Both the position numbers and the translations under genes were made by a program. From Nonomuraea wenchangensis (GTDB taxonomy: Bacteria > Actinomycetota > Actinomycetes > Streptosporangiales > Streptosporangiaceae), in NCBI RefSeq assembly GCF_900111685.1, contig NZ_FOHX01000009.1:62001-126000 (forward strand): 64,000 bases of DNA, written 5' to 3'. Shown here piece after piece: positions 42,972 through 52,600 of this stretch. The number at the start of each line of letters is the position of its first letter. Position 1 is the stretch's first letter. The notes under the pieces are model-generated. The model was not told the origin of the DNA. It did no database searches and saw nothing but the letters and a program-made list of their open reading frames with translations.

Positions 42972-42984
42972 GCGTTGAGGTACC

Positions 42985-44079
42985 TCACAGGGCAGGATTC
43001 TGCAGCTTCTGGAGCTGGTCGAGGACGGCGGGGTTCTGCAGCGGACGGGTGAAGCCGATGCGGTTGCCGCGGGCGGAGTAGCTGGTCACCTTGATGGGGC
43101 CGCACAGCGTGCACCGGGCCTCCAGCATCTTGCCCTTCGAGACGACGAGTCCGACGTGCCCCGGGTTGTTCGCCGAGGTGCCCGGCCCGGCGTTGAAGAA
43201 CACCAGGTCACCGGGCTGCTCCTGGCCCTCTAACACGCGGACGCCGAACGGCCACTGCCCGAAGGTCGTACGCGGGATCTGCAGCCCCGCCGACCGGTAC
43301 GCCGCGTAGATCACCCCCGAGCAGTCGAAGGCGTCCGGCCCCGTGCCGCCCCACAGGTAGGGCTTGCCGCGCTGCGCCAGCGCGTACGCCAGGATCTTGG
43401 CGACCACGGTGGTCGGCGCGGCCTCGATCAGCGGCTCGTCGCACTCCTCCTCCGCCTGCGGCGGCACCTTCACGTCGCCGGACTTGGCGTATTTCCTGGC
43501 GATCTCCTCGACCTGGTCCACGTACCACCAGGCGCGGTTGTAGACGAACAGCGCCTGCCGCACGTTCTCCGGCGCGCCGTTGCGCTTGAGCATGCGCGCC
43601 GCGCCGAGGATCGCGTCGGCCGGGTTGTAGACGTCGCCGATGCCGTCGCCGTCGCCGTCGGAGGCGTACCCGGTGAACGGCGTCTCCACCGGCACCCTGG
43701 CCTTGCCGCCCCAGGTGGAGATGAGGAACTGCATGGGCCCGGCCGCGCCGGCCGAGTTGGTGCCGCTGCGGACGCCGGGCAGCGTGGAGCGGCCGTGGTC
43801 GGTCTCACGCTTGCCCACGGCGGCCAGGATGTTCCACTGGACACCGATCTTCTTGCCGTACTCCTTGTAGAGCTTCAGGTAGTCGTCGGGGATGTCCGAG
43901 GTGGCGGTGTCGGAGACCTCCTCGACCTGGGCGTCGTCGGTGCAGTCGATCGAGGTGCGGCCGTCGCTGATGAACGAGGGCAGCGACATCAGCAGCATCG
44001 GCGAGACGATGACCGCCACCAGCAGGAGCGCCCCGGCCAGCCCGAGCAGGAGGACGAGGCGCGTGCGCGAGACGTTCAC
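42985..44079 (-). CDS. membrane-anchored lytic transglycosylase/NlpC-P60 hydrolase, TcpG-like
   Basis: The protein has 364 residues. An N-terminal anchor (LVLLLGLAGALLLVAVIV) precedes a transglycosylase-like domain (VQWNILAAVGKRETDHGRST, then SAGAAGPMQFLISTW) and an NlpC/P60 domain with catalytic cysteine in DAFDCSGVIYAAY and histidine in NNPGHVGLVVS. This double wall hydrolase is the usual peptidoglycan-opening component of Gram-positive type IV secretion loci (TcpG, Orf14 of Tn916). GTG 44079 overlaps the upstream gene by four bases. Its place in the operon, after channel proteins, fits a wall-gating role. Confidence 0.9.
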   Translation of the reverse strand: MNVSRTRLVLLLGLAGALLLVAVIVSPMLLMSLPSFISDGRTSIDCTDDAQVEEVSDTATSDIPDDYLKLYKEYGKKIGVQWNILAAVGKRETDHGRSTLPGVRSGTNSAGAAGPMQFLISTWGGKARVPVETPFTGYASDGDGDGIGDVYNPADAILGAARMLKRNGAPENVRQALFVYNRAWWYVDQVEEIARKYAKSGDVKVPPQAEEECDEPLIEAAPTTVVAKILAYALAQRGKPYLWGGTGPDAFDCSGVIYAAYRSAGLQIPRTTFGQWPFGVRVLEGQEQPGDLVFFNAGPGTSANNPGHVGLVVSKGKMLEARCTLCGPIKVTSYSARGNRIGFTRPLQNPAVLDQLQKLQNPAL

Positions 44080-44696
44080 CCGGTGTCACCGTCCTGGCCC
44101 TCGTCGGCGGGCATGATGTCGAAGACCCACCAGTCGCTGCCGGACTCGCTCACGGTCACCGCGTACTCCTCGGTGAGCAGCTTGTCGCCGCTCTTCGCCG
44201 TGACCTGGCGGTTGCCGGTCACGACGAAGACGATCGAGCCCTTGCCGACCTGCCTGATCTCCTTCAGCTTGGCCGTCGCCCGGGAGACGAGCTCGTCGGC
44301 GCGGTTCTGCTCGACGGCGCCCGCCGACGTCACCGTGCGGGTCAGCAGGGCGCCGAGCTCGGGCGTCGTGTACGCCTTCAGCCGGGCGGCGTAGGCCGCC
44401 GCGTCCTCGTCGTAGCGGAAGGTGCCGTACACGGCGGTGAAGCGCTCGGCGAGGTCCGCCGCCGCGGCGAGCTGCTCCTTCTTCATCGGCAGGTAGTCGT
44501 AGACGTCGAACGGCGCGTTGCTCGCGGTCGCCAGCGGCGTCGGGGTGACGATCGCCACCCGCGTGGGCGGTGCGGCCTGCGGCTGCTGCTCGGGCGGGTC
44601 ACCCCAGTCCGCCCACATGAGGTAGATGCCGACCGCGGCGATGATCACGACGATGACGGCGAAGGCGGCACCCCGCCTGTCACCTGGCTGCGCCAT
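44076..44696 (-). CDS. single-pass membrane protein, VirB8-like fold suspected
   Basis: The protein has 206 residues: a short cytoplasmic start (MAQPGDRRG), one helix (AAFAVIVVIIAAVGIYLMWA), then an outer domain from about residue 70. The pattern (AAADLAERFTAVYGTFRYDE and LKAYTTPELGALLTR, then alternating strands ending DWWVFDIMPADEGQ) looks like an NTF2/VirB8-like fold, as in the TcpC-like protein at 53559, but shorter. ATG 44696 follows the TrbL-like gene by 12 bases and the stop overlaps the hydrolase gene. It is probably a structural part of the transfer-like channel; identity is inferred from context. Confidence 0.7.
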   Translation of the reverse strand: MAQPGDRRGAAFAVIVVIIAAVGIYLMWADWGDPPEQQPQAAPPTRVAIVTPTPLATASNAPFDVYDYLPMKKEQLAAAADLAERFTAVYGTFRYDEDAAAYAARLKAYTTPELGALLTRTVTSAGAVEQNRADELVSRATAKLKEIRQVGKGSIVFVVTGNRQVTAKSGDKLLTEEYAVTVSESGSDWWVFDIMPADEGQDGDTG

Positions 44697-44708
44697 GTTC
44701 CGTCCTTG

Positions 44709-47096
44709 TTAGTCCTTGTCGGAGCTGTTCGGCTTGAGCCAGAACGGCACGGACGTCTCCTCGGAACCGCCGTTGCGGCCGCTGCCGCGCAGCCACAGAG
44801 GCGGGGCCTCGGACGCGCGCGAGGCCGGCTCGTCGGAGCCGCCGAAGATCCGCGAGCCGCCGGAGGGGCGGGCGGGGCCGCCGGAGCCGCGTGAGCCGCC
44901 GCTCGGCCGGGCTCCGTTGCGCGAGCCGCCGCCGAACAGGCTGCCGCCCCCGCCGTTCGAGCCGCCGCCCGACCCGCGCGATCCGCCTGACCCGCCTGAT
45001 CCGCCCGATCCGCCTGACCCGCCGAAGAGGCCGCCGCCGGAGCCGCGCGACCGGGCGCCGCCGGAGCCGGAGCCGCCGGAGCCACCGAACCTGGAGCTGC
45101 GGGCGGAGCCGTTGCGTACGCCTGACGAGCCGCCGCGCGAGGCCCAGCCCCCGCCCGACCCGCCGCCGAACCAGCCGCCACCGCCGGAGCCACCCGAGCT
45201 GCCGGAGCCGCCCGAAGAGCCGCCTGAGCCGCCCGAGGGCGCCCCGGAGGCCGCTCTGGGCGGGCCGCTCGCGCCGCCCACCCGGGGCCCGCCCGCGCCG
45301 CTCACGCGCGGCCCCGCGGCGGCGCCGCCGGAGCGGGCCGCGCCGCCCAGGTTGAGCGGCGGCGCGGTGCCGCGGCGCGGCTCCAGCGGCGCCCGCGCGC
45401 CCGCCTTGCCGCCCTGGGCGTCGGTGTCGAGCGGCGCGGCCGTGGCCGGGATGCGGGTGCCCGCCGCGGCGGCGTCGCCCTCCTCAGCCCGTACGCGCGC
45501 CTGCCCCGCCGTCGAGGCCACCGCTGCCGCGCCCGCGCCCGCGCCGCTCGCCGCGGCGGCCGCGCGGATGGCGGGCTCGGCCTTGCGCAGCCCCCATCGG
45601 CCGATGCGGGCCGAGGCGACCGGCGGCAGCACGGCCGCCGACCGCTCCAGCACCGACGAGCTGGCGGCCTCGCCGAGCATCCGGGTGGCGACCGTGTGAC
45701 CGTTGAGCGAGGCGAACAGATGCTGGAACGGACGCCGGTAGAAGAACACCGCGATCGTCAGCAGGGCCATGAACAGCACCTGCATGCCCCAAGGCATGGT
45801 CGTGGAGATGATCAGCGCGTAGCCGTACACGAGCACGCCGAGCACCAGTGTCAGCACCGCCTGCCGGAGCAGCGTGCCGACGAGCATCTCCACCCAGCGC
45901 ATGGCGATGATCCGGCCGCTGCCCGGATGCACGCCGATGAGCAGGAACACCGGCCCCATGATCAGCAGCAGCAGGAAGCCCACCTTGAGCACCAGCAGCG
46001 AGACCGCCACCAGGAAGATGAGCAGGCCCGCCACGATGGCGGCGATGAACGCGCCGACCGCCACGCCGAGCCGGTTGGACCAGTCGCGGCCGGAGAAGAC
46101 CGTGTAGCGGGGGTCGTTCCTGAGCTTGTCGGCCAGCGAGGCGTACTCCTGCTGGCGCGCCCCCACGTCGGGGGCCGCCTGCCCGGCCACGGCGGGCGGG
46201 ATCGACTGCATCTCCAGGACCTTGCGGCCCCAGTCGCGCACGATCGGCTGCTGCGGGTCGGCGGTGCCGAACAGGCCCACCAGCCACGGCTTGCAGACCA
46301 GCGTGGACCACAGCGCGTCGGCGTTCTGCTCGACGCCGGGCGTGCCGACCTGGCCGTAGCCGCCGGGCTTGAGCTCGGCGCTCGTCTGGCCGGGCGGCGG
46401 CAGGCAGGACGCGCCGCCCGCGCCGGGCAGACCGGAGAAGGCGGAGTTGACGACCTCGCCGGTCTTGTCGGTGACGACCTTGCCGAGGCCGGTGAAGTCG
46501 CCGGGACGGCTGAAGAACCAGGTCGCGACGGTGACCGCGAGCACCATCCAGATGACGCCCTCGGCGGTCGTGGTGGCGCGCTTGCGGATCAGGCCGTACC
46601 AGGCGAGCCAGATCGCGCCGAGGATCACGATCGGCCGAAGGAACGGCCAGTACATGGCGTTGGCCAGGTTGGTGACGATGTCGTCGACGACGTCCTTGAT
46701 GGCCTGGAGCGGTCCCTCGGTGGCCGCCGCCTGGTAAGTGGTGATCGTCAGCCGGTCGATGGCCTTGGCCGCGGTGAAGATGCCGTTGGCCCACATGTTG
46801 CCGAGCACCGCGACGTAGTCGCCGCAGCCCAGCTCGTGCGTGTGCCAGAACTGGCCGCTCATGCCGAACTGGCCGTAGTTGGTGACCGGGGCGCCCGCCT
46901 GGGCGCCGGCCGGCGTCGGGGCCTGGATGAGCCCGTCGGTGCCGCCGCCCACCACCTCGGGGGTGAGCGGCCCGGAAAGGTCGCACGGTGCCGCCGCGGC
47001 CGGCGCGGACAGCCCGCCCACGACCAGCGGCACCACGAGGATGCCGGTGACCAGCGCCAGCGCCAGCGCCAGTCGTCGGGATAGCCGGATCTTCAT
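44709..47096 (-). CDS. polytopic channel protein, VirB6/TrbL (TcpH)-like, low-complexity tail
   Basis: The protein has 795 residues. A signal peptide (LALALALVTGILVVPLVVGG) and an outer segment with cysteines lead to about seven membrane helices between residues 150 and 480 (VILGAIWLAWYGLI, FIAAIVAGLLIFLVAVSLLV, LLLLIMGPVFLLIG, and others), the layout of VirB6/TrbL/TcpH inner-membrane channel proteins. Residues 560-770 are an extreme Gly/Ser/Arg-rich tail with SGGSGGSGG runs, expected to be disordered and cytoplasmic. ATG 47096 overlaps the ATPase stop by four bases. It is co-translated with the VirB4-like ATPase, as in conjugation operons. Confidence 0.82.
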   Translation of the reverse strand: MKIRLSRRLALALALVTGILVVPLVVGGLSAPAAAAPCDLSGPLTPEVVGGGTDGLIQAPTPAGAQAGAPVTNYGQFGMSGQFWHTHELGCGDYVAVLGNMWANGIFTAAKAIDRLTITTYQAAATEGPLQAIKDVVDDIVTNLANAMYWPFLRPIVILGAIWLAWYGLIRKRATTTAEGVIWMVLAVTVATWFFSRPGDFTGLGKVVTDKTGEVVNSAFSGLPGAGGASCLPPPGQTSAELKPGGYGQVGTPGVEQNADALWSTLVCKPWLVGLFGTADPQQPIVRDWGRKVLEMQSIPPAVAGQAAPDVGARQQEYASLADKLRNDPRYTVFSGRDWSNRLGVAVGAFIAAIVAGLLIFLVAVSLLVLKVGFLLLLIMGPVFLLIGVHPGSGRIIAMRWVEMLVGTLLRQAVLTLVLGVLVYGYALIISTTMPWGMQVLFMALLTIAVFFYRRPFQHLFASLNGHTVATRMLGEAASSSVLERSAAVLPPVASARIGRWGLRKAEPAIRAAAAASGAGAGAAAVASTAGQARVRAEEGDAAAAGTRIPATAAPLDTDAQGGKAGARAPLEPRRGTAPPLNLGGAARSGGAAAGPRVSGAGGPRVGGASGPPRAASGAPSGGSGGSSGGSGSSGGSGGGGWFGGGSGGGWASRGGSSGVRNGSARSSRFGGSGGSGSGGARSRGSGGGLFGGSGGSGGSGGSGGSRGSGGGSNGGGGSLFGGGSRNGARPSGGSRGSGGPARPSGGSRIFGGSDEPASRASEAPPLWLRGSGRNGGSEETSVPFWLKPNSSDKD

Positions 47097-49570
47097 GACC
47101 GTACCTCCTGCGGCCTGCCCACGCCCCCTTGAAGATCATCATGCCCGTCGCGATCGGGTTTGTCGTGTGTCGGGTTCGTGTCGAGCCAGCGAAGAAGCTC
47201 GTCGGAAACCAGGTCTACTCCGATACGGCCGGCCCTGCCATCCAGATCGCGGAAAATGCATTCGCCGTTGCCGAGCGAGCGCAGCACGGCCTTGTGCTCC
47301 TCCGACGCCTCCACCCCCAGGAGGGACATCACGTGGGTCACCTCCACCCGTTCGGTGGACCGGAACGCGAACACGGACGACAGGCAGTTGGTCACCTGCT
47401 CGTTCAGCAGGTCCCCCGCGTTCTGCGAGACCAGCACGAGCGCGGTGTTGCGGGAGCGGCCCATCCGGCTGACCTCGGGCACCAGCTTGGCGCCCTCGGG
47501 CGTGGAGGTGATCGCCCACGCCTCGTCCAGGAAGATCGCCTTGGGGGCGCGCCGGTCGAGGCCGTTCATCAGCCTGCGCGCGAACTGCGACACCAGGTAG
47601 AGCAGGGCCACCGACAGCCGCTGCTCGTACGAGTAGTCCTCCCTGGTCGTGGCCACGTCGGGGAGGGTCAGGCCGCCCAGCGTGAAGACGGTCGTCCACC
47701 CCTCGGTGTCGATCTGGTCGCCGCCCGAGGGGTCGAAGCAGAGCCGGGCCAGGTGCATCTCCGACATCGAGCGCAGCACCGCGCCCAGGTTCTTCGACGC
47801 CGGGTCGTCGGCCTGCTCCAGGTGGTCGACGACCTTGCCGAGCGACGGGTCGGGCTGGTTGGAGATCGCGGCGACCGCCTGGATCATCGCCGACTCGCGC
47901 TCCTCCGACATGCGCGGCAGCAGCAGCCGCAGCGTCTCGGTGGCCATCGTCTTCTTCGCCGCGATGTCGTCCCCGAACGAGAACGGGTCCAGCAGGCCCG
48001 GCGCCGCCGAGCCCAGCGGGATGACCCGGGCCTTGCGCCCGCGCTTGTCCAGCAGCCGCACCAGCGACTCGGCGTCGCCCTTGGGGTCGATCACCGCGAC
48101 AGTGACCCCGCGCAGCGCCATCTGGTAGATCATCAGCAGCGCGAGCGTGGTCTTGCCGCCGCCCGGCTCGCCGGTGATCGCGATGGCCGTCGGCCGGTTG
48201 CGGGTGGCCGCCACCAGCGGGTCGAAGTGCACGATGCTGCGGGCCCTGCCGACGGTCTCCCCGATGTACGGGCCCAGCCAGCCCTCGCTGCCCTCCCCCA
48301 GCCGGTCGCCGAGATCGACGGTGGCCGTGGCCATGCCGCCCGCGATCGTGCGCAGCGGCTGGCGCTGGGCGTAGGCGTTGACGCGTACCTTCTCGCCCGG
48401 CAGCGACTCGCAGAACAGCGAGAACTGGTCGCCGGTCGAGTTGACCACGTCGATGCCCATGTCCCGGTAGTGCTCGACCACCGCCTCCACCCGCTGCACG
48501 CAGATGTCCTCGGTCGGGGCCGAGACGATCAGCCGGTGCCAGCCGTACACGAAGGGCAGGCGCTCCTTGGTGATGCCGTGCTCCAGCATGCGGGCCGCGT
48601 CGATCTGCTCGGCCAGCGCCAGCGGGGCCTCCGCGCCCGCCTCACGGATGTGGTGGTCCATGTCGCGGGCGTGCGCCAGCTTGCGCGCCACGTCCTTCGA
48701 CGCCTTCACCGGCGGGATCAGCCGCATCCTGGAGGAGATCTCCACCGGGAACGGGAGCTGGTCGGCGAAGTGCATCCACGGCTCGCCGTCGGGGAACGGC
48801 ATCAGGTCGGGGAAGCGGGCGAACGACAGGTTGGCCACGTACGAGTCGCCCTGCGGCTGCACGATCCGCAGCAGGCTCCTGCCGTTGTGGATCTCGCCCT
48901 CGACCAGCGTCTCGATCTCGCCCCGCCCCCACCGCCTGCGCGGGCTCGCCGACGGCGGCGCGTCGCCAGACGCGCCCGCCGCCGCGTGCTGGAACAGCCA
49001 CGCCACCTCGACGGAGGTGGCGTGGCGGGCGTAGAGGGCGCTCGACGCGAGCGCCCGGCCGAGGCGCTCCGCCTGCTCGGTCCAGCGGCCGATCTCGCTG
49101 TCGGGAACGTGGTCGTCCGTCATGCCGAGCGACTTCTCGGTCTTCTGGTAGAAGCCGAGGAGCTGGGCGAGCACGCCGCTGCCGAGCTGCTTGCCGCGCG
49201 GGCCCAGGCGTACGCCGAGATAGACCTCCTTCGTCCAGAAGTCCTTCGCCCAGACGTGGCGGTACATCTCCTCCAGGTAGTCGCGCCAGCCCGGACCCTC
49301 GTCCGAGGTGGCGTTGAGCGCCATCGCCCACTCGGCCGCCGGGTAGGTGCGGTGCGCCACCCGCAGATGGACCTCGGCGTCGGGCATCCGGATCGCGGCC
49401 AGCGCGATCGTGATGTTGGTGGCCAGCGCCTCCCGTTCCTCGGGAGTGACGAACTCGTAGCTGACCGTCGGAAGGCGGAAATACGCCCATGCGCAGGTGT
49501 CTGTGAGCAGGATGCGGTCGTCGAAGTAGCGGACCGCGAGGCGCTGGTGCGCTCGGGACGCCCTGCTCAT
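47093..49570 (-). CDS. VirB4/TcpF-like transfer ATPase
   Basis: The ATPase has 825 residues. The C-terminal half is a RecA-like motor with Walker A ITGEPGGGKTTLALLM near residue 465, Walker B APKAIFLDEAWAI and the sensor-like LVLVSQNAGDLL. The N-terminal half is the family-specific domain with HHIREAGAEAPLALAEQID. This is the motor that energises channel assembly or substrate movement in type IV secretion. ATG 49570 is preferred over an ATG 18 bases upstream because of the GAGGGGG spacing. It overlaps the VirB6-like gene downstream and follows the TcpE-like fusion gene by 47 bases. It lacks features of a coupling protein such as TcpA. Confidence 0.9.
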   Translation of the reverse strand: MSRASRAHQRLAVRYFDDRILLTDTCAWAYFRLPTVSYEFVTPEEREALATNITIALAAIRMPDAEVHLRVAHRTYPAAEWAMALNATSDEGPGWRDYLEEMYRHVWAKDFWTKEVYLGVRLGPRGKQLGSGVLAQLLGFYQKTEKSLGMTDDHVPDSEIGRWTEQAERLGRALASSALYARHATSVEVAWLFQHAAAGASGDAPPSASPRRRWGRGEIETLVEGEIHNGRSLLRIVQPQGDSYVANLSFARFPDLMPFPDGEPWMHFADQLPFPVEISSRMRLIPPVKASKDVARKLAHARDMDHHIREAGAEAPLALAEQIDAARMLEHGITKERLPFVYGWHRLIVSAPTEDICVQRVEAVVEHYRDMGIDVVNSTGDQFSLFCESLPGEKVRVNAYAQRQPLRTIAGGMATATVDLGDRLGEGSEGWLGPYIGETVGRARSIVHFDPLVAATRNRPTAIAITGEPGGGKTTLALLMIYQMALRGVTVAVIDPKGDAESLVRLLDKRGRKARVIPLGSAAPGLLDPFSFGDDIAAKKTMATETLRLLLPRMSEERESAMIQAVAAISNQPDPSLGKVVDHLEQADDPASKNLGAVLRSMSEMHLARLCFDPSGGDQIDTEGWTTVFTLGGLTLPDVATTREDYSYEQRLSVALLYLVSQFARRLMNGLDRRAPKAIFLDEAWAITSTPEGAKLVPEVSRMGRSRNTALVLVSQNAGDLLNEQVTNCLSSVFAFRSTERVEVTHVMSLLGVEASEEHKAVLRSLGNGECIFRDLDGRAGRIGVDLVSDELLRWLDTNPTHDKPDRDGHDDLQGGVGRPQEVRS

Positions 49571-49617
49571 GCCGCCCCCTCGGCGCATGAACGGGCCAGA
49601 CCTGCTCGCTTGTTCAC

Positions 49618-52600
49618 TTAACGCTCACCGATTCTCGTGCCCGGGGGGTCACTCGCCAACTCCTCATCGCTCGGTCGTACGCTCTGCGCCGACTGCGCTG
49701 TCCGCGCCGTCTGGGCCGACTGGGCGGCGAAGCCCGCGACCACCACGCCCGCGAGGGCGAGGTAGGCCCGTCGCCCGGCCGCGCGCAACTGCCCGGGATC
49801 GACGACCTCCGCCCCGCCCGGGGCGAGGTCGTCCTCCCAGGGGACCCTGACGATGGCCCGGCACCTGCCCCTGGCCACCGACTCAGCCTGCTCGACGTCG
49901 GCCATGGAACGCCTGCTCACGCCGTTCACGACCATCACCGCACGCCTGCGCAGCTCCGCGCAGCCGTGCCCGTCGAGCCACTCGTACGTCATCGCCACCG
50001 CCTCCGACGCCTCCTCGCTCGCCGGGACCACCAGGACGAGCTGGTCGGCGTACGGCAGGAGGCGGGCCGCCAGCGCGGCGGCCGGGTCGATGACGGCCAG
50101 CTTGTAGTGGCGGTCGAGCAGCCTCATGGACTCGCCCAGGCGGTGGTCGGAGAAGAGCGACCGGTCCGCCAGGCGCTGCTCGGCGCCCGCGTCGGTGTCG
50201 GCGCTGATCACCTCAAGGCCGGAGGCCGTCCTCGTGGTGTAGCCGCGCATCGTCAGATAGCCGCTGACCCGGTCGAGGCCGGACAGCAGCGAGGTGAGCG
50301 TCTCGGGGGTCTCGGGTTCGATCCTGCTGGTCAGGGTGTCGCCGCCGGTGTTGGCGTCCACGGCGACGACCCTGTCGTCACGGTATTGGGCGAAGGTGTG
50401 GCCCAGCATGAGGGCCGTGGTGCTCTGGCCCGCGCCGCCGGTGCAGCCGAGGACCAGGATCCTGCGGCTGCCGCCGAACACCGCCCTCGCGCGGGCCTCG
50501 TCGATCTCGGAGCCGTCGGTGCGTACCGAGGAGCCGCCGACCACGACCTGCGCGATCCGCCGCCACCCTCCGGAGTCCCGGCCGACCACGGACTCCACCC
50601 GCCGCACCCGGCCCTCCCCGGGCCGCGGCCCCGGCACGGGCGCCACCAGATCACCCGACCGCCCGTCCGCCGGCGCGCCCGGGCGCCCCCTGAGCGGCGC
50701 GACCGGCCGCTCGGGCCCGCGGTGCGCCGCGGGGGCGGCGGGCAGCTCGGGCCCGCGGTGCGCCGCGGGGGCGGCGGGCAGCTCGGGCCCGCGGTGCGCC
50801 GCCGGGGCGAGGGGCAGTTCGGGAGCACGGTGCGCCGCAGGGGCAGCGGGCAGTTCGGGAGCGCGGTGCGCCGCGGGGGCGATGGGCCGCTCGGGGGCAC
50901 GGTGCGCCGGGGCGGGCACGTCCGGCGCCACGGGCGCCAACCGCGGCCACCCACCACCGCGCCGCCCCCGCTCCCCGCCCTCCTCGGCGTCCCCGCCGCC
51001 ACCGGTGTCCGCGCTACGCCCGGCCTCGGCATCCTCCGCACTCCGGGAGGCCCCCGTGCCCTGGGCGGCTTCCGTGCCCTGGGCGGCCTCCGTGTTCCGA
51101 ACGGCCTCGGCACCAGCGGCGGCTGCGGCCGCATCAGGCTCGCTGCGCCCAGGCTCGTGAACCTCAGTGCTGCGGACGGCCTCCGTGCTCCGGGCGGCCT
51201 CAGCGCTCCGGGGGGCCTCGGCGCCAGTGGCGGCTGCCGTGGGATCAGGCTCGCTGCGCTCAGGCTCGTGAGCCTCAGCGCTCGGGGCGGCCTCGGTGCT
51301 GCCGGCGTCCTCGGCGTCCTCAGTGCCTTCGGTGCTGCCGGTGTTCCCGGAGGCCGTCGGCCGCTCGGATTCGCCGCTCACAGCATCGCCGCTCACAACC
51401 GGGCCACTCACAGCATCGCCGCCGCTCACGGCGGCGTCGCCGCTTGCAGTGAGGCTGCTGCTGTGCTCTGGGGCGTCGGCGGCGGGCGGGCTTGCTGCCG
51501 GGGCATCCGCCGGGGCACCGCTCGCCACCACCTCACCAGCCGCCGCGCCGTGACCGTCCTCGGCACCAGTGGCCGTGACCCCGCCGGGGGCGTCCCCGCC
51601 GCTGCTCGCCTGAGCACCAGTGGCCGCGTCCCGGGCCTGCTGCTCGGGGCGTGGGGCCGGAGGGCGGGGCAGGGGCTTCGCGTTGGGGTCGAGCGGCGGC
51701 CAGGCCCGGTGCGGGCCCGGGAGCACCAGGGCCGGCCCCAGTCTCGGTGGCTGGCCCTTCCGGTGCTGGTCGCGGGCGACCTCGTCCTCGTGCCGCTCGC
51801 TGTCGACCCGCTCACCCGCATCCGTACGGGCATCCGCGCGGGCGGCGGCGTCCGACGGGGCGTCGGCGCTCGCCGCGAGCCTTCGCAGCCGCCGCAGCGC
51901 CTCGGTGTCGATCGGCTTGGCGGCGCCGGCGGCGGACTTACGGCTCTGGCCCGAGCGGATGGGCACGACCGTCCCGCCACGGACGTCCTGTCCCTCCGCC
52001 GCACCATGATCACGGGCTTCGCCGCTCTCGGCATCGGCGGCGGTCTCACCAGGAACCTGCGCCCGGGTCTGCGTCTCGTCACGCTCCCGGGCGGAGGCCG
52101 TGCCTGGCTCCCGGCCCCGGGCGTCTCCGCGCTCGGCGGCCGTCGACTCGCCCTGCTCAGGGGCCGATGCCTCAGCCCGGCCCTGTTCGTGCGTCTGCGG
52201 TGCGATCAGCTGCTCGGGAGCGGCCGGCTCCTGGCCGGCTCCGTGCGTGGCCTCCCGCAGGGTGGCCTCGCGGAGGGCCGCCTCGCGCAGCGCGGCCTCG
52301 CGAAGGGCGGTCTGCTGGCTGGCGGCCTCCTGGACCGCGTCCTCCCGGCCGAACATCCGCCGCTTGCCGCCCTTGCGGCGCGCGCCGTCCTCCTGCCGGG
52401 CCTGCCCACGTACGGCCTCCGCGCCGTCCTCCTGCCGCGCCCGCCCACGTACGGCCTCCGCGCCGTCCTCCTGCCGGACCCGTTCGCGGACGGGCTCGGT
52501 GGGCCGGTCCGCGCCGCTCGGGTCGGCGCCAGGGGGGAGGGCCAGGGGGCGGTCGCGTCCGGTGCCGGCGGGAAGCGCCTCAGGGGCGCCCTGCCGCATC

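Noticed and set aside
50701..50916. Regular 36-bp repeats considered as a CRISPR array
   Set aside because: Units are contiguous with no spacers and keep a coding frame for a 12-residue protein repeat.
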